A stretch of 64,000 nucleotides of DNA from the NCBI RefSeq assembly GCF_900258045.1, contig NZ_OGVD01000001.1, positions 477,001 through 541,000 on the forward strand, read 5' to 3'. Below are positions 15,634 to 23,724 of this stretch, one piece after another. Made by a program: the position numbers and the translations under genes. The first letter of the stretch is position 1; the number at the start of each line of letters is the position of its first letter. The notes beneath the pieces were generated by a model. It was given only the letters and a program-made list of their open reading frames with translations. It did not search any database and was not told the DNA's origin. This DNA is from Sphingorhabdus sp. EL138 (GTDB lineage Bacteria; Pseudomonadota; Alphaproteobacteria; Sphingomonadales; Sphingomonadaceae).

Positions 15634-16963
15634 CAAAAATCCCAATCCTCGCCTGATGGTCGATCCGCCGAGCTGGCTCCGCCACCTGATGCGGCGGCAG
15701 TTTGATAAAGTCACTGACCTCAAGCAAGTCATCAAACGCCGAGAGAAAGCGGAAAAGAAGCGGCAGCGTAGCGGCGATCCGCATATTGTGGAATATTTCC
15801 ACCAGCTGGATGACCCCTATTCGCATTTGACTGCGCAGGTGCTGGCCGTCTTTGCCGAGCGCTATGATGTTGTGATCAAACCACATCTGATCCGCGCCTC
15901 GGGCGGCAAGAACCAGCCGGAGATGGAAAAACTCGCCCAATGGGCACGGCGCGATGCGGAATTGATTGCGCCCTATTATGGACTGACGTTTCCGAAAGAT
16001 GCACCGATCCAGCCGAGCGTCGGCAATCAAATGGCATGCGCCCTGTCGCTGTCGGCCAAATCAGGTGAAGAATTTGTGGCTGCGCTGTTCGACGAAAGCG
16101 TGGGGCTTTGGAGTGGAAAAGCCAGAAATGAAATTGACGGTTCAACAATCGACGCGATTTTGGATAAGGGCAGCGCGCGGCTCGCTGAACTGGGGCATTA
16201 TTCAGGAGCGACATTCTATTATGCCGGTGAATGGTATTGGGGTGCGGACCGGCTATTCCATCTCGAACAGCGTTTGCGCGACCTGGGTGCCTGCAAAGCG
16301 CCCGATCTGCCTTTCATCTGCCCGCGTCCTGATATAGATGTCAGCGGCGTTGATGCGAGCGGATTGATGCTCGATTTCTACCCCTCACTCAATTCGCCTT
16401 ACACGTCGATCATCTATGACCGCACGATCACCCTCAAAAACGAATGTGGCATCAGGTTCAATCACAAACCGGTGCTGCCCATGATCATGCGCGGGGTGCC
16501 AGCCACCCGCGCCAAGGGCATGTACATTATTTTCGATACCAAACGTGAAGGCGAGTTTCTGGGCGTGCCTTTTGGCCCGATGATAACGCCGATTGGCGAG
16601 CCGACGCGGCAGGCCTATTCGCTGCTCCCCTGGGCCGTGCAGCAGGGCAAGGATGAGGCGCTCATGTCTTCCCTGCTCGCGCATGCCTTTGCAAAGAGGA
16701 TTGGGCTTCACACCAGAAAAGGCATGAAACGGGCCGTTGAAGCTGCCGGACTGGACTGGCAGGAGGCGCAGCAATATCTGGGCAGTGAAGACTGGAAGCC
16801 GATGGTTGAACGGCATCAGGATGAAATGGTAAAAGGTCTCGGCTTGTGGGGCGTCCCGAGCTATCGCCTGTCAGGCACCGACGGTGAACCCGATTTGGCC
16901 GTCTGGGGGCAGGACCGGCTGTGGCTGATTGCAGCCGAGATCAGGCGCCGTGCAAAGGGGTAG
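15620..16963 (+). CDS. Tandem DSBA-fold protein, HCCA isomerase-like
   Basis: 447 residues containing two thioredoxin-fold DSBA/2-hydroxychromene-2-carboxylate isomerase-like units in one chain. The first starts near residue 57 (VEYFHQLDDPYSH). The second starts near 255 (LDFYPSLNSPYTS) and ends with WGVPSYRLSG and VWGQDRLWLIAAEI, the cis-proline and GQDRL elements of the kappa-class GST/HCCA family. There is no CxxC motif, so it is not a disulfide oxidoreductase; a glutathione-dependent isomerase or transferase role is more likely. Single-domain members are about 200 residues, so this is a duplication or fusion. Its ATG overlaps the preceding frameshifted gene by 14 bases, indicating an operon. 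Confidence 0.8.
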   Translation: MLEPDKNPNPRLMVDPPSWLRHLMRRQFDKVTDLKQVIKRREKAEKKRQRSGDPHIVEYFHQLDDPYSHLTAQVLAVFAERYDVVIKPHLIRASGGKNQPEMEKLAQWARRDAELIAPYYGLTFPKDAPIQPSVGNQMACALSLSAKSGEEFVAALFDESVGLWSGKARNEIDGSTIDAILDKGSARLAELGHYSGATFYYAGEWYWGADRLFHLEQRLRDLGACKAPDLPFICPRPDIDVSGVDASGLMLDFYPSLNSPYTSIIYDRTITLKNECGIRFNHKPVLPMIMRGVPATRAKGMYIIFDTKREGEFLGVPFGPMITPIGEPTRQAYSLLPWAVQQGKDEALMSSLLAHAFAKRIGLHTRKGMKRAVEAAGLDWQEAQQYLGSEDWKPMVERHQDEMVKGLGLWGVPSYRLSGTDGEPDLAVWGQDRLWLIAAEIRRRAKG

Positions 16964-16968
16964 TGTTT

Positions 16969-16985
16969 TGGCGCGTTAAATGCCA
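16969..16985. promoter_or_regulatory. Operator copy 3 (tetR promoter)
   Basis: TGGCGCGTTAAATGCCA, matching TGRCAY-N5-RTGYCA with one mismatch; wider arms TTTGGC/GCCAAA (16967-16972, 16982-16987) are also complementary. It lies 31 bases before the TetR start, the position expected for autorepression. Confidence 0.65.
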
Positions 16986-17015
16986 AAGCTTGAAACAGAT
17001 TAAGCGGAATGAGTA

Positions 17016-17639
17016 ATGGCAAAACAAAGTGCAGCGATAAGAAAACTGACTCAGGCTAACAAGCCTGATCCCGATGGTCGGCGTCAACGCAGTCAGGCCA
17101 GCCGTACCAAAATCATCACCGCCTTCATGGAACTGATGGAAGCCGGCGATCCCAGTCCCAGCGCAGCACGTGTTGCGGAACAAGCAGGAGTAGGTTTGCG
17201 CTCGGTATTCCGGCACTTTGACGATATGGATTCCATTTATGCGGAGGTAGACCGACTGCTGAATCAGCAATGGAGACCGGTGCTTAGCAAGCCCTATGAA
17301 TCTGCCGATTGGCGAGACCAGTTGATTGAGTTGATCGAGCGCCGGGCTGAAGTGAATGAAAATATCTCTGCTTTCAGGCTGATCACGATGTTCGCGCGCT
17401 TTCATTCTGTTCAGCTTATGGAAAATTATGAGCGGCTGATGAAAAATGAAGCCGATGCCCTGAACGCCATTTTGCCCAAATCCGTACAGAGAGACAAAAG
17501 AAGAAGCGGAGCGATTTTGCTAGCGACAAGCTTCGATAGCTGGCGTTTGTTCAGACACGATCAGGGATTGAGCAACAAGCAGACGATTGAGACAATGGCA
17601 CAGATCGTCAATGATATTATCGCGCATATTAACGACTAG
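17016..17639 (+). CDS. TetR-family transcriptional regulator
   Basis: 207 residues. The N-terminal helix-turn-helix is clear: SQASRTKIITAFMELMEAGDP, then SAARVAEQAGVGLRSVFRHF with the family's F-x-x-F/HFxx ending. The C-terminal helical domain would bind a ligand and dimerise. An operator-like palindrome precedes it, and the same palindrome lies in front of the TonB receptor, both dehalogenase units and the divergent sulfatase/acyl-CoA synthetase units, so this is the best candidate for their common repressor. The next gene, for a formylglycine-generating enzyme, starts three bases after its stop and should be co-transcribed. The assignment of targets is inference. Confidence 0.9.
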   Translation: MAKQSAAIRKLTQANKPDPDGRRQRSQASRTKIITAFMELMEAGDPSPSAARVAEQAGVGLRSVFRHFDDMDSIYAEVDRLLNQQWRPVLSKPYESADWRDQLIELIERRAEVNENISAFRLITMFARFHSVQLMENYERLMKNEADALNAILPKSVQRDKRRSGAILLATSFDSWRLFRHDQGLSNKQTIETMAQIVNDIIAHIND

Positions 17640-17642
17640 ATT

Positions 17643-18557
17643 GTGCATATCAGGATAGCCGGTCTTTTGTTTTTGTTGCTGTCCGCTTGCGGGCAGGATG
17701 TGACAAATCCGGAAGCGCAGATTTGCACTGGCCTCACAGAAAATGAAATGGTCTGGATTCCCGCAGGCAGTTTTACCATGGGCGAAAACCCCCGCTATCG
17801 CGAAGAAGGACCACCCAGAACAATCCATGTGGATGGATTCTGGATGGATGCGCATGAAGTAACCAACGCGCAATTCGCAGCCTTTGTGGAAGCCACCGGA
17901 TATAAAACGCTAGCCGAACGGGAACCACCGAAAATGGAAGGTGCGCCAGCAGAAATGCAGCAGCCCGGCTCGGCGGTTTTTAACGTGCCGAGTGACGATG
18001 ATCCGCGTTGGTGGCACTGGGTTCCGGGCGCTGAGTGGCGACATCCCTCTGGACCGCATGAAAAAATAGTTGGCCAAGAGAAAGTACCGGTCGTCCAGAT
18101 CGCTTATGATGATGCGCTGGCCTATGCCGAATGGGCAGGCAAGGAATTGCCCAGCGAAGAGCAATGGGAATATGCGGCTCGCGGCGGCGAAGCTGCACGA
18201 CCAGAACCCAAAGATGCTGCCGGCGCGCCGCAGGCGAACTATTATCAGGGTGTTTTTCCTGCCAGAGATCTGGGTGAGGATGGTTTCACAACGCGCGCAC
18301 CAGTGGGATGCTTCAAGCCCAATGGCTTCGGGCTATATGATATGCTGGGTAATGTTTGGGAATGGACCAGTGGAGACGGGGTACGTGCGGATGCCAGCGA
18401 AGGTGTGAAGGTGATCAAGGGCGGGTCATATCTATGTGCAGCCAACTATTGCGCCCGCTATCGCCCCTCCGCCCGGCAGTTTCAGGAACGCGGGCTTGGC
18501 ACAAATCATATTGGATTCCGGCTGGTCGACAACGACAAGCCTGCGCCCACAGACTGA
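17643..18557 (+). CDS. Formylglycine-generating enzyme (sulfatase activator), lipoprotein
   Basis: 304 residues with a lipoprotein signal (lipobox LSAC, Cys16), then the FGE-sulfatase fold: MVWIPAGSFTMG, GFWMDAHEVTNAQFAAFVEATGY, LPSEEQWEYAARGG, NVWEWT and GGSYLC. Two cysteines, C265 and C270, have the spacing of the copper-binding active-site pair of genuine FGE (Cys336/Cys341 in human), unlike most FGE-fold relatives such as EgtB or PvdO. It would oxidise the sulfatase Cys to formylglycine. A lipoprotein placement is unusual, because bacterial sulfatases are usually modified before or during export. GTG start at 17643, three bases after tetR. Likely clients are the sulfatases at 13307 and 27431. 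Confidence 0.9.
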   Translation: MHIRIAGLLFLLLSACGQDVTNPEAQICTGLTENEMVWIPAGSFTMGENPRYREEGPPRTIHVDGFWMDAHEVTNAQFAAFVEATGYKTLAEREPPKMEGAPAEMQQPGSAVFNVPSDDDPRWWHWVPGAEWRHPSGPHEKIVGQEKVPVVQIAYDDALAYAEWAGKELPSEEQWEYAARGGEAARPEPKDAAGAPQANYYQGVFPARDLGEDGFTTRAPVGCFKPNGFGLYDMLGNVWEWTSGDGVRADASEGVKVIKGGSYLCAANYCARYRPSARQFQERGLGTNHIGFRLVDNDKPAPTD

Positions 18558-18563
18558 TTCAAG

Positions 18564-18591
18564 TTGACTGCATATAAGTGACATATATAGT
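18564..18591 (+). promoter_or_regulatory. Promoter of dehalogenase 1
   Basis: TTGACT (18564-18569) and TATAGT (18586-18591) with a 16-base spacer. The -10 lies inside operator copy 4. Confidence 0.6.
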
Positions 18592-18595
18592 GTCA
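18579..18595. promoter_or_regulatory. Operator copy 4 (dehalogenase 1 promoter)
   Basis: TGACATATATAGTGTCA, a full match to TGRCAY-N5-RTGYCA. The right half and following bases (AGTGTCAATATA) are identical to copies 6 and 7. Confidence 0.7.
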
Positions 18596-18621
18596 ATATA
18601 TTTACAATAGGGAACCTCCCA

Positions 18622-19614
18622 ATGAAGATCTTGCGAACCCCGGATGTCCGTTTTGAAAATCTGTCCGGCTATGATTTTCAACCGCATTATGCGGAAGTGA
18701 CCGCTGCCAATGGCACCGCGCTTCGCCTGCATTATCTCGACGAAGGCCCGCGCGATGGAGAGATTATCCTGTGTATGCACGGCCAGCCGTCCTGGTCCTA
18801 TCTGTACCGGAAGATGATACCGATCCTGGTCGATGCCGGTTTTCGCGTCATCGCCCCCGACCTGATCGGTTTTGGCAGGTCCGACAAACCCTCACATATA
18901 GATGACTATACCTATCAGAACCATGTGGACTGGATGAACCAGTGGTTCCGGTTGATGGATATTTCAGATGTTACTCTGGTCTGTCAGGATTGGGGTGGGC
19001 TGATTGGCCTGCGCGTCGTGGCAGACAATGTGGATCGTTTTGCCCGGCTTGTTATCGCCAATACCGGTCTACCATCGTCCCAGATAGTTACGCCTGAAAT
19101 GTCCGAGATGCTCGGCAAACTTTATCCCGCCATCCCCGTTCCCAATGCGGCAATGGTTCAGGAGCAATTTGCCAGTGGTTCGCCAACAGCCTTTCTATAC
19201 TGGGTAAAATATGCGGCTGAAAGCTCAGAATTTACGGTGCGTGAGGTATTCAACCTTCTTTCCGGTATCACGGACCAGAATATATTAGACGGTTATGAAG
19301 CGCCGCATCCCGACGAGAACCATAGTGCCGGTGCTCGTAAGTTTCCATCTTGTGTTCCCCTGTTGCCGCATCACCAGGCAGACCGCGATGCCAACGACAA
19401 GGCATGGGAAGTTCTGGAGAAATTTGAAAAGCCGGTCCTGACGGCATTTAGCGACGGTGATCCGGTAACAAAAGGCGGTGAAACCCAGTTTCAGGAGCGC
19501 ATTCCCGGCGCGAAAGGCGTTGAGCATGTCACGATCAAGGGCGGCGGGCATTTTTTGCAGGAGGATCAGCCTGAACAGCTGTCCGAAGCCATTATCAATT
19601 TTATGAAATCATAG
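18622..19614 (+). CDS. Haloalkane dehalogenase-like alpha/beta hydrolase (DhlA subfamily), copy 1
   Basis: 330 residues. HLD-I hallmarks: N-terminal LRTPDVRFENLSGYDF, oxyanion region HGQPSWSYLYRKM, nucleophile Asp123 followed by halide-contact Trp124 in CQDWGG, acid Asp280 in SDGDPVT and base His310 in GGGHFLQED. The reaction would be hydrolytic removal of halide from an alkyl halide to give an alcohol. It is about 20 residues longer than DhlA, mainly in the cap and the segment before Asp280. It is the first gene after operator copy 4 and is followed by a DUF1330 gene. Activity on halides is a family inference, as some members hydrolyse other substrates. Confidence 0.88.
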   Translation: MKILRTPDVRFENLSGYDFQPHYAEVTAANGTALRLHYLDEGPRDGEIILCMHGQPSWSYLYRKMIPILVDAGFRVIAPDLIGFGRSDKPSHIDDYTYQNHVDWMNQWFRLMDISDVTLVCQDWGGLIGLRVVADNVDRFARLVIANTGLPSSQIVTPEMSEMLGKLYPAIPVPNAAMVQEQFASGSPTAFLYWVKYAAESSEFTVREVFNLLSGITDQNILDGYEAPHPDENHSAGARKFPSCVPLLPHHQADRDANDKAWEVLEKFEKPVLTAFSDGDPVTKGGETQFQERIPGAKGVEHVTIKGGGHFLQEDQPEQLSEAIINFMKS

Positions 19615-19624
19615 GAGCAACACC

Positions 19625-20044
19625 ATGAAAGTTGTCAACCAGGTCAATCCTTCGCCCGAACGCATGCAGGAATTTTTTGGGGGCAAGGAAGATGGTGCGT
19701 TCGTCATGGTGAACTTGCTCAAATTCAAGGAGAAGGCGGAATATCCCGACGGTCGTGAAACCGGGCTCAGCGGCGCCGAGGCCTATGCTCTATATGGTGC
19801 TGCAGTGCTGGAACGCCTTGCGGCCGTTGGCGCAAAGCCGGGCTATAGCGGACCGGTCACCGGCCTGATGCTGGGCGAAGTTGAAGAAAACTGGGATATG
19901 ATCGCGCTGGCCGAATATCCTTCGCTGGAAGCTATGAAGACCATGATCATGTCGCCCGAATATCAGGCCATTTCGGTGCACCGGACGGCTGGTCTGCAGG
20001 GCCAGCTCAATATCAAGACCAAGCCGGGTGCCTTGGGTAACTAG
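19625..20044 (+). CDS. DUF1330-family protein
   Basis: 139 residues with a ferredoxin-like/dimeric alpha-beta barrel pattern. FVMVNLLKFKEKA, the YALYGAAV helix, the strand WDMIALAEYPSLEAMKTMI and the SPEYQAISVHRTAGL helix are typical of DUF1330. Family members are small cytosolic proteins often found beside catabolic dehydrogenases; their reaction is not established. It follows dehalogenase 1 after a 10-base gap that holds AGGAGCAAC (an RBS), so it is co-transcribed. Its stop codon overlaps the convergent membrane-protein gene by four bases. Confidence 0.8.
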   Translation: MKVVNQVNPSPERMQEFFGGKEDGAFVMVNLLKFKEKAEYPDGRETGLSGAEAYALYGAAVLERLAAVGAKPGYSGPVTGLMLGEVEENWDMIALAEYPSLEAMKTMIMSPEYQAISVHRTAGLQGQLNIKTKPGALGN

Positions 20045-20499
20045 TCCTTTGCCTTTCGTGGCGGGATGAGCGACAGCACCAGCATCACAAGGGCGATGAT
20101 CGGAATCATCATATTGCCGACCTGGCCCGGCGCGGTGCCGATCGTTTCCACTGGTTTGAACTGGCCGATCAATCCCCGCCCGATCCATTCCACAAGCACG
20201 ATCAGCCACATGAGTGGCACCATGGAATTGTAACGGACAGCCGCCAGCAACATGACCATGCCCAGCAATAGTTGCACCAAGCCCCATTGTGCAAAGATGG
20301 CGATAATGGTTGCGGCTGCTCCATCAGAATAACTATCGAGCGGGATGGTCGCGATGCTCTGCGCCCCGCCATCGGCTGCGAAAATATGGTGCTGGCTACG
20401 CCAGAGGGTTACCGCTGTCAGCACATAGAAGGCCCAAAGTGCAATCTTCTGCCCGGGAAAGACATTGTCGAACCGGGCCGGGAGAAACCGTTCTATCAT
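20041..20499 (-). CDS. Four-span membrane protein, unknown
   Basis: 152 residues starting MIERFLPARFDN, with about four membrane helices (near 22-40, 65-85, 95-112 and 132-148). Its ATG overlaps the upstream GST-like gene stop as ATGA (20496-20499), which sets the start and shows coupling. It ends convergent to the DUF1330 gene. No family is recognised. As the last gene of the metallo-hydrolase operon it may be a transport or stability partner. Confidence 0.7.
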   Translation of the reverse strand: MIERFLPARFDNVFPGQKIALWAFYVLTAVTLWRSQHHIFAADGGAQSIATIPLDSYSDGAAATIIAIFAQWGLVQLLLGMVMLLAAVRYNSMVPLMWLIVLVEWIGRGLIGQFKPVETIGTAPGQVGNMMIPIIALVMLVLSLIPPRKAKD

Positions 20500-21488
20500 T
20501 GCAAAAATTCCAGGCAATCATTCTCGCCCAATATCGGATCAACTGTGGCCCGCGCATCGGCATCCAGCGCCGCATAACGGCTGCGTAAATCGGCCAGACA
20601 TTTGACCTGATATTTGAACGTGCCCTGTGAATAGGGCTTGCCCATCGCTTCAATGCTGAACGTCTCTTCACCTGCCTCCATGGCAGCTGCATTGGCGAGC
20701 AGAAATGGGGCATAGACCTCCCCAACCTGGGCGAGCAACTTGCCGACCACTGGTTTGAACGGCGAGTCAGGAGCATCCCATTCGCCCTCAATTCCCGACA
20801 TATCATCAACATGCAGCAACCATCGGAAAGTGTAAGGGTGGTCTTTGCGCATCATCTCTTGCGCGGTCGGATCCACGCCCAGCTGGGACAGCTGACCATA
20901 GATCCCCAGCTCCGCCAGTGATGGCCGCGCCCCGAACAGATAGTGTTCGTTGACCACATGATCTTCCAGCGCTTGCAAAACCGCACATGTTGAGGCCTCG
21001 ATCAGTGGAAAATTTTCTCTTTTGCAGCCGACAATCGCCATGCGGCCGACCTGTCTGCCCCGGAAATGCTCGGCCATGCCCTGGCTTTGCTCAAGCCCGC
21101 CACCTTTCATCGCATCGAAGGACAGCCAGCGGCTCATCTGGATCTGGTCCACTTCCTCCAGCCAGCGATAGCCAAACATGGCCTTGGTCAGCCATTCATC
21201 GGCGAAATCTTCCAGCAGATGCGCGATAAAGGCCTGGGCGGGATCAGGCGGTACCACCCGGCGTTCCTTATGGCGTTCCTCCAGGTCATAGAGAACCGGC
21301 GTTGAGTCATTATGAAAGCTGCCATCGGGATATTCGATCACCGGAATGACCGGAGCTTTGACTTTTTCCGCTGCCAGTTGTTGTGCATGTCCGCCATGTT
21401 GCCAGACATGGGTGATCCGCCGATAGCGCATCAATGCGCGCATCTTCATCGAATAGGGTGAGCCCAGCGCTCCGTGGATAGTGTACAT
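20496..21488 (-). CDS. GST-like protein with long C-terminal domain (330 aa)
   Basis: 330 residues. The N-terminal thioredoxin-like domain starts MYTIHGALGSPYSMKMRAL, has the cis-Pro segment APVIPVIEYPDGS and the acidic-Ser glutathione site NDSTPVLYDLEE. The helical C-terminal domain (about 90-330) is about 100 residues longer than in canonical GSTs and contains LFGARPSLAELGIYGQL, the conserved N-cap/Asp-type motif region. A glutathione-dependent transferase, dehalogenase or isomerase is plausible; the substrate is unknown. It lies nine bases after the metallo-hydrolase gene in the same operon. The 380-residue GST-like protein at 32460 shares this layout. Confidence 0.82.
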   Translation of the reverse strand: MYTIHGALGSPYSMKMRALMRYRRITHVWQHGGHAQQLAAEKVKAPVIPVIEYPDGSFHNDSTPVLYDLEERHKERRVVPPDPAQAFIAHLLEDFADEWLTKAMFGYRWLEEVDQIQMSRWLSFDAMKGGGLEQSQGMAEHFRGRQVGRMAIVGCKRENFPLIEASTCAVLQALEDHVVNEHYLFGARPSLAELGIYGQLSQLGVDPTAQEMMRKDHPYTFRWLLHVDDMSGIEGEWDAPDSPFKPVVGKLLAQVGEVYAPFLLANAAAMEAGEETFSIEAMGKPYSQGTFKYQVKCLADLRSRYAALDADARATVDPILGENDCLEFLQ

Positions 21489-21497
21489 ATGCGTATC

Positions 21498-22568
21498 CTA
21501 TTTTAACTGTGTCTGTTCGATATTGGTCTTGCCTGCCGGCAAGCTGAACAGCATGCCGTCTTCACCAACCGTGATTTTCCCATCAAATTTATCCGGTGCA
21601 TCGGCCAGAAAGGCGGGGTAGAAATAGCTGCTGGGAATAGGCGGCACCAGATGGCTGAGCACCAGCTGTTTTGCGCCAGCCGCCTGTGCCGATTCCGCTG
21701 CTTCGGTAGGCGTGGCGTGATAATCCATTATATCCTTGGTGATAATCGCAACATTGTCCATCCCGCGTTTTTCCAGACCCGCAGTCATCTGCTTGACCAT
21801 ATGTGAGGCCAGTGCTTCATGAACAAGCAACTCTGCACCCTCGCAAACCCGCTCAAGATTGGCTGATTTTGCCGTATCACCGCTGATACAGGCAGAGCGC
21901 TCTTTGTAGTCAAACCGATATCCAACGGCGGGAACAACCGGATCATGATCGACCTTGAAGGCTGTGATTTTCAGACCGTCTTTTTCAAGGATTACCGCCA
22001 TTTCACCAGTCATTTCAAAGGGTCGCGCTTCTGCACCGCCACCGGTTGAAGGCGCAATTTTCTCACCGTGATGGGCCGTGCGATATGTATTGTCAGTAGC
22101 ATAGGCAGCGTTAAAGCCATCCACAATCGCCTCCACCCCCGTCGGTCCATGCACCGGAAGCGGCGCCTTGCTCGCGCCCTGCGTCCAGTGGAAAAGCATC
22201 AACGGCCCGATGCCATCAACATGATCGGAGTGGAAATGGGTCAGTAACAGGCCATCAATCTCAGGCGCCGGTATCGCCATAAGATTGAGATTACGGGCGC
22301 CGCCTTCGCCAATATCGACGACGTACATCTGTTTACCGGCAATTACGACATTGCACGGCCCCGCACGATCCGGGTTGGGAAGCGGCGAACCCGTTCCACA
22401 CAAACCAACATGCAGGCCATCTTCCAACCCAGCCACATTGTCTGTTCCAACCCGGCTTTCGATTGCCCGTTCAAACAAGGCCATTCCTATCTGTTTCTGA
22501 AACAGAAAAGCAGAAGCAATCACGGCGGATATCAGAACAGCTGAAATCAGAATTAGCTTTTTGAACAA
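21498..22568 (-). CDS. MBL-fold metallo-hydrolase with N-terminal membrane anchor
   Basis: 356 residues. A hydrophobic N-terminus (LFKKLILISAVLISAVIAS) serves as a signal peptide or anchor. The dinuclear zinc site is clear: THFHSDHVDG (H111, H113, D115, H116), GDTAKS (Asp) and LSHLVPP (His). The profile resembles ribonuclease Z/arylsulfatase-like MBL hydrolases exported to the periplasm, so it could act on a phosphate, sulfate or lactone ester. The start is a TTG at 22568 with GGAGAG upstream. The longer in-frame reading to 22673 would run through operator copy 5, so it is rejected. First gene of a three-gene operon. Confidence 0.85.
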   Translation of the reverse strand: MFKKLILISAVLISAVIASAFLFQKQIGMALFERAIESRVGTDNVAGLEDGLHVGLCGTGSPLPNPDRAGPCNVVIAGKQMYVVDIGEGGARNLNLMAIPAPEIDGLLLTHFHSDHVDGIGPLMLFHWTQGASKAPLPVHGPTGVEAIVDGFNAAYATDNTYRTAHHGEKIAPSTGGGAEARPFEMTGEMAVILEKDGLKITAFKVDHDPVVPAVGYRFDYKERSACISGDTAKSANLERVCEGAELLVHEALASHMVKQMTAGLEKRGMDNVAIITKDIMDYHATPTEAAESAQAAGAKQLVLSHLVPPIPSSYFYPAFLADAPDKFDGKITVGEDGMLFSLPAGKTNIEQTQLK

Positions 22569-22613
22569 GAAATCTCTCCAACTACAGGCGGCGACGGCAG
22601 CGAGCCATTGATA

Positions 22614-22630
22614 TGGCACTATAAATGCCA
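22614..22630. promoter_or_regulatory. Operator copy 5 (metallo-hydrolase promoter)
   Basis: TGGCACTATAAATGCCA, a full match to TGRCAY-N5-RTGYCA with arms extended to ATGGCA/TGCCAT, almost identical to copy 2. It lies 46 bases upstream of the minus-strand TTG start. Confidence 0.68.
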
Positions 22631-22665
22631 TTAAGCAATTGCCATATGCAGGAGTTTGGGTATTA

Positions 22666-22682
22666 TAGCACATATAGTGTCA
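22666..22682. promoter_or_regulatory. Operator copy 6 (reductase/dehalogenase 2 promoter)
   Basis: TAGCACATATAGTGTCA, one mismatch in the left half. It contains TATAGT (22673-22678) at the same position relative to the palindrome as the -10 in copy 4. It lies 28 bases before the plus-strand ATG. Confidence 0.66.
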
Positions 22683-22710
22683 ATATATCGATGAATTATG
22701 GACCAACGGA

Positions 22711-23718
22711 ATGACAGATAACAAACCAGTACAAATTCGGATGTCAGACTATCCAGGTAAGGGAAACGCGCGCAACATCTGGCGCATCACTCATGATCCA
22801 TTGCGCTCCATTGAAGAAGGAGAAGTGCTGGTTCGGCTTGACTATATCTCCATTGATCCAGGCATGCGCGGTTGGATCACCAACAAGCGCAGCTATATGC
22901 CACCAGTGAAACCGGGCGGTGTCATGCGTGCCTTTGGTATGGGTGAAGTATTGGAATCCCGGGCGACAGGGCTTGCTGTGGGCGATCAGGTCACGGGATT
23001 TACCGGTGTGCAGACGCATGGCGTTTTTAAACAGGAGAGCTTACGCAAGATCGGACTTCCCGGCGTTTCGCCCCATATGTTTCTATCGGGTCTCGGCATG
23101 ACCGGTTACACCGGCTATTTTGGCATGACCGACATCGGCCAGCCCCAAGACGGCGAAACGGTAGTCGTATCGGCAGCATCCGGAGCTGTTGGCAGTGTGG
23201 CTGCACAAGCCGCCAAGCTGGCCGGTGCACGGGTTATCGGTATTGCCGGCGGTTCCGACAAATGTGGCTATCTGACCGATGAACTGGGTCTGGATGCTGC
23301 AATTGACTATAAAAACGACGATATCAACGCCGCACTAAGCGCAAATTGCCCGGATGGCATTGATCTCTATTTTGACAATGTTGGCGGTGATATATTGAGC
23401 GCCGTATTGAACCAGATGAATTATAAAGGCCGAATTGTCGTGTGCGGCGGCATTTCCCAATATGACGATTTCGCGAGCGCAGCCGGCCCGGCCAATTTCA
23501 TGACTGTTGTCACTCACAGCCTCACCATGCGCGGTTTTACAATGCGTGACTATATGCACCGCGTGCCCGAAGCGCTGGAGTGGCTCGTGCCGGCGTGGAC
23601 AGAGGGCCGGATCAAGTTTCGCGAACATATAGTGGAGGGAATAGAAAATTTCCCCGATGCTTTCGATATGGTCTTCGAAGGCAAAAACCATGGCAAATTG
23701 TTGCTCAAGATAGGCTGA
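22711..23718 (+). CDS. NADP-dependent medium-chain reductase (zinc-independent, PTGR/CurA-like)
   Basis: 335 residues of the medium-chain dehydrogenase/reductase superfamily. The N-terminal catalytic domain lacks the zinc-ligand cysteines. GMTGYTGYFGM, VVSAASGAVGSVAAQAAKLAG (AxxGxxG cofactor loop) and IGIAGGSDKCGYL define the NADP-binding Rossmann fold, and YFDNVGGD is the family signature. Relatives reduce activated C=C bonds (enones, prostaglandin/leukotriene or curcumin-type substrates). First gene after operator copy 6, six bases ahead of dehalogenase 2. It may reduce an alpha,beta-unsaturated intermediate in the same pathway. Start at 22711 has a weak ribosome site (ACGGA). Confidence 0.9.
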   Translation: MTDNKPVQIRMSDYPGKGNARNIWRITHDPLRSIEEGEVLVRLDYISIDPGMRGWITNKRSYMPPVKPGGVMRAFGMGEVLESRATGLAVGDQVTGFTGVQTHGVFKQESLRKIGLPGVSPHMFLSGLGMTGYTGYFGMTDIGQPQDGETVVVSAASGAVGSVAAQAAKLAGARVIGIAGGSDKCGYLTDELGLDAAIDYKNDDINAALSANCPDGIDLYFDNVGGDILSAVLNQMNYKGRIVVCGGISQYDDFASAAGPANFMTVVTHSLTMRGFTMRDYMHRVPEALEWLVPAWTEGRIKFREHIVEGIENFPDAFDMVFEGKNHGKLLLKIG

Positions 23719-23724
23719 ATCTAA

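Noticed and set aside
22569-22673. N-terminal extension of the metallo-hydrolase to 22673
   Set aside because: It would place both operator 5 and part of the promoter inside the coding region and lacks a ribosome site; TTG at 22568 with GGAGAG is better.
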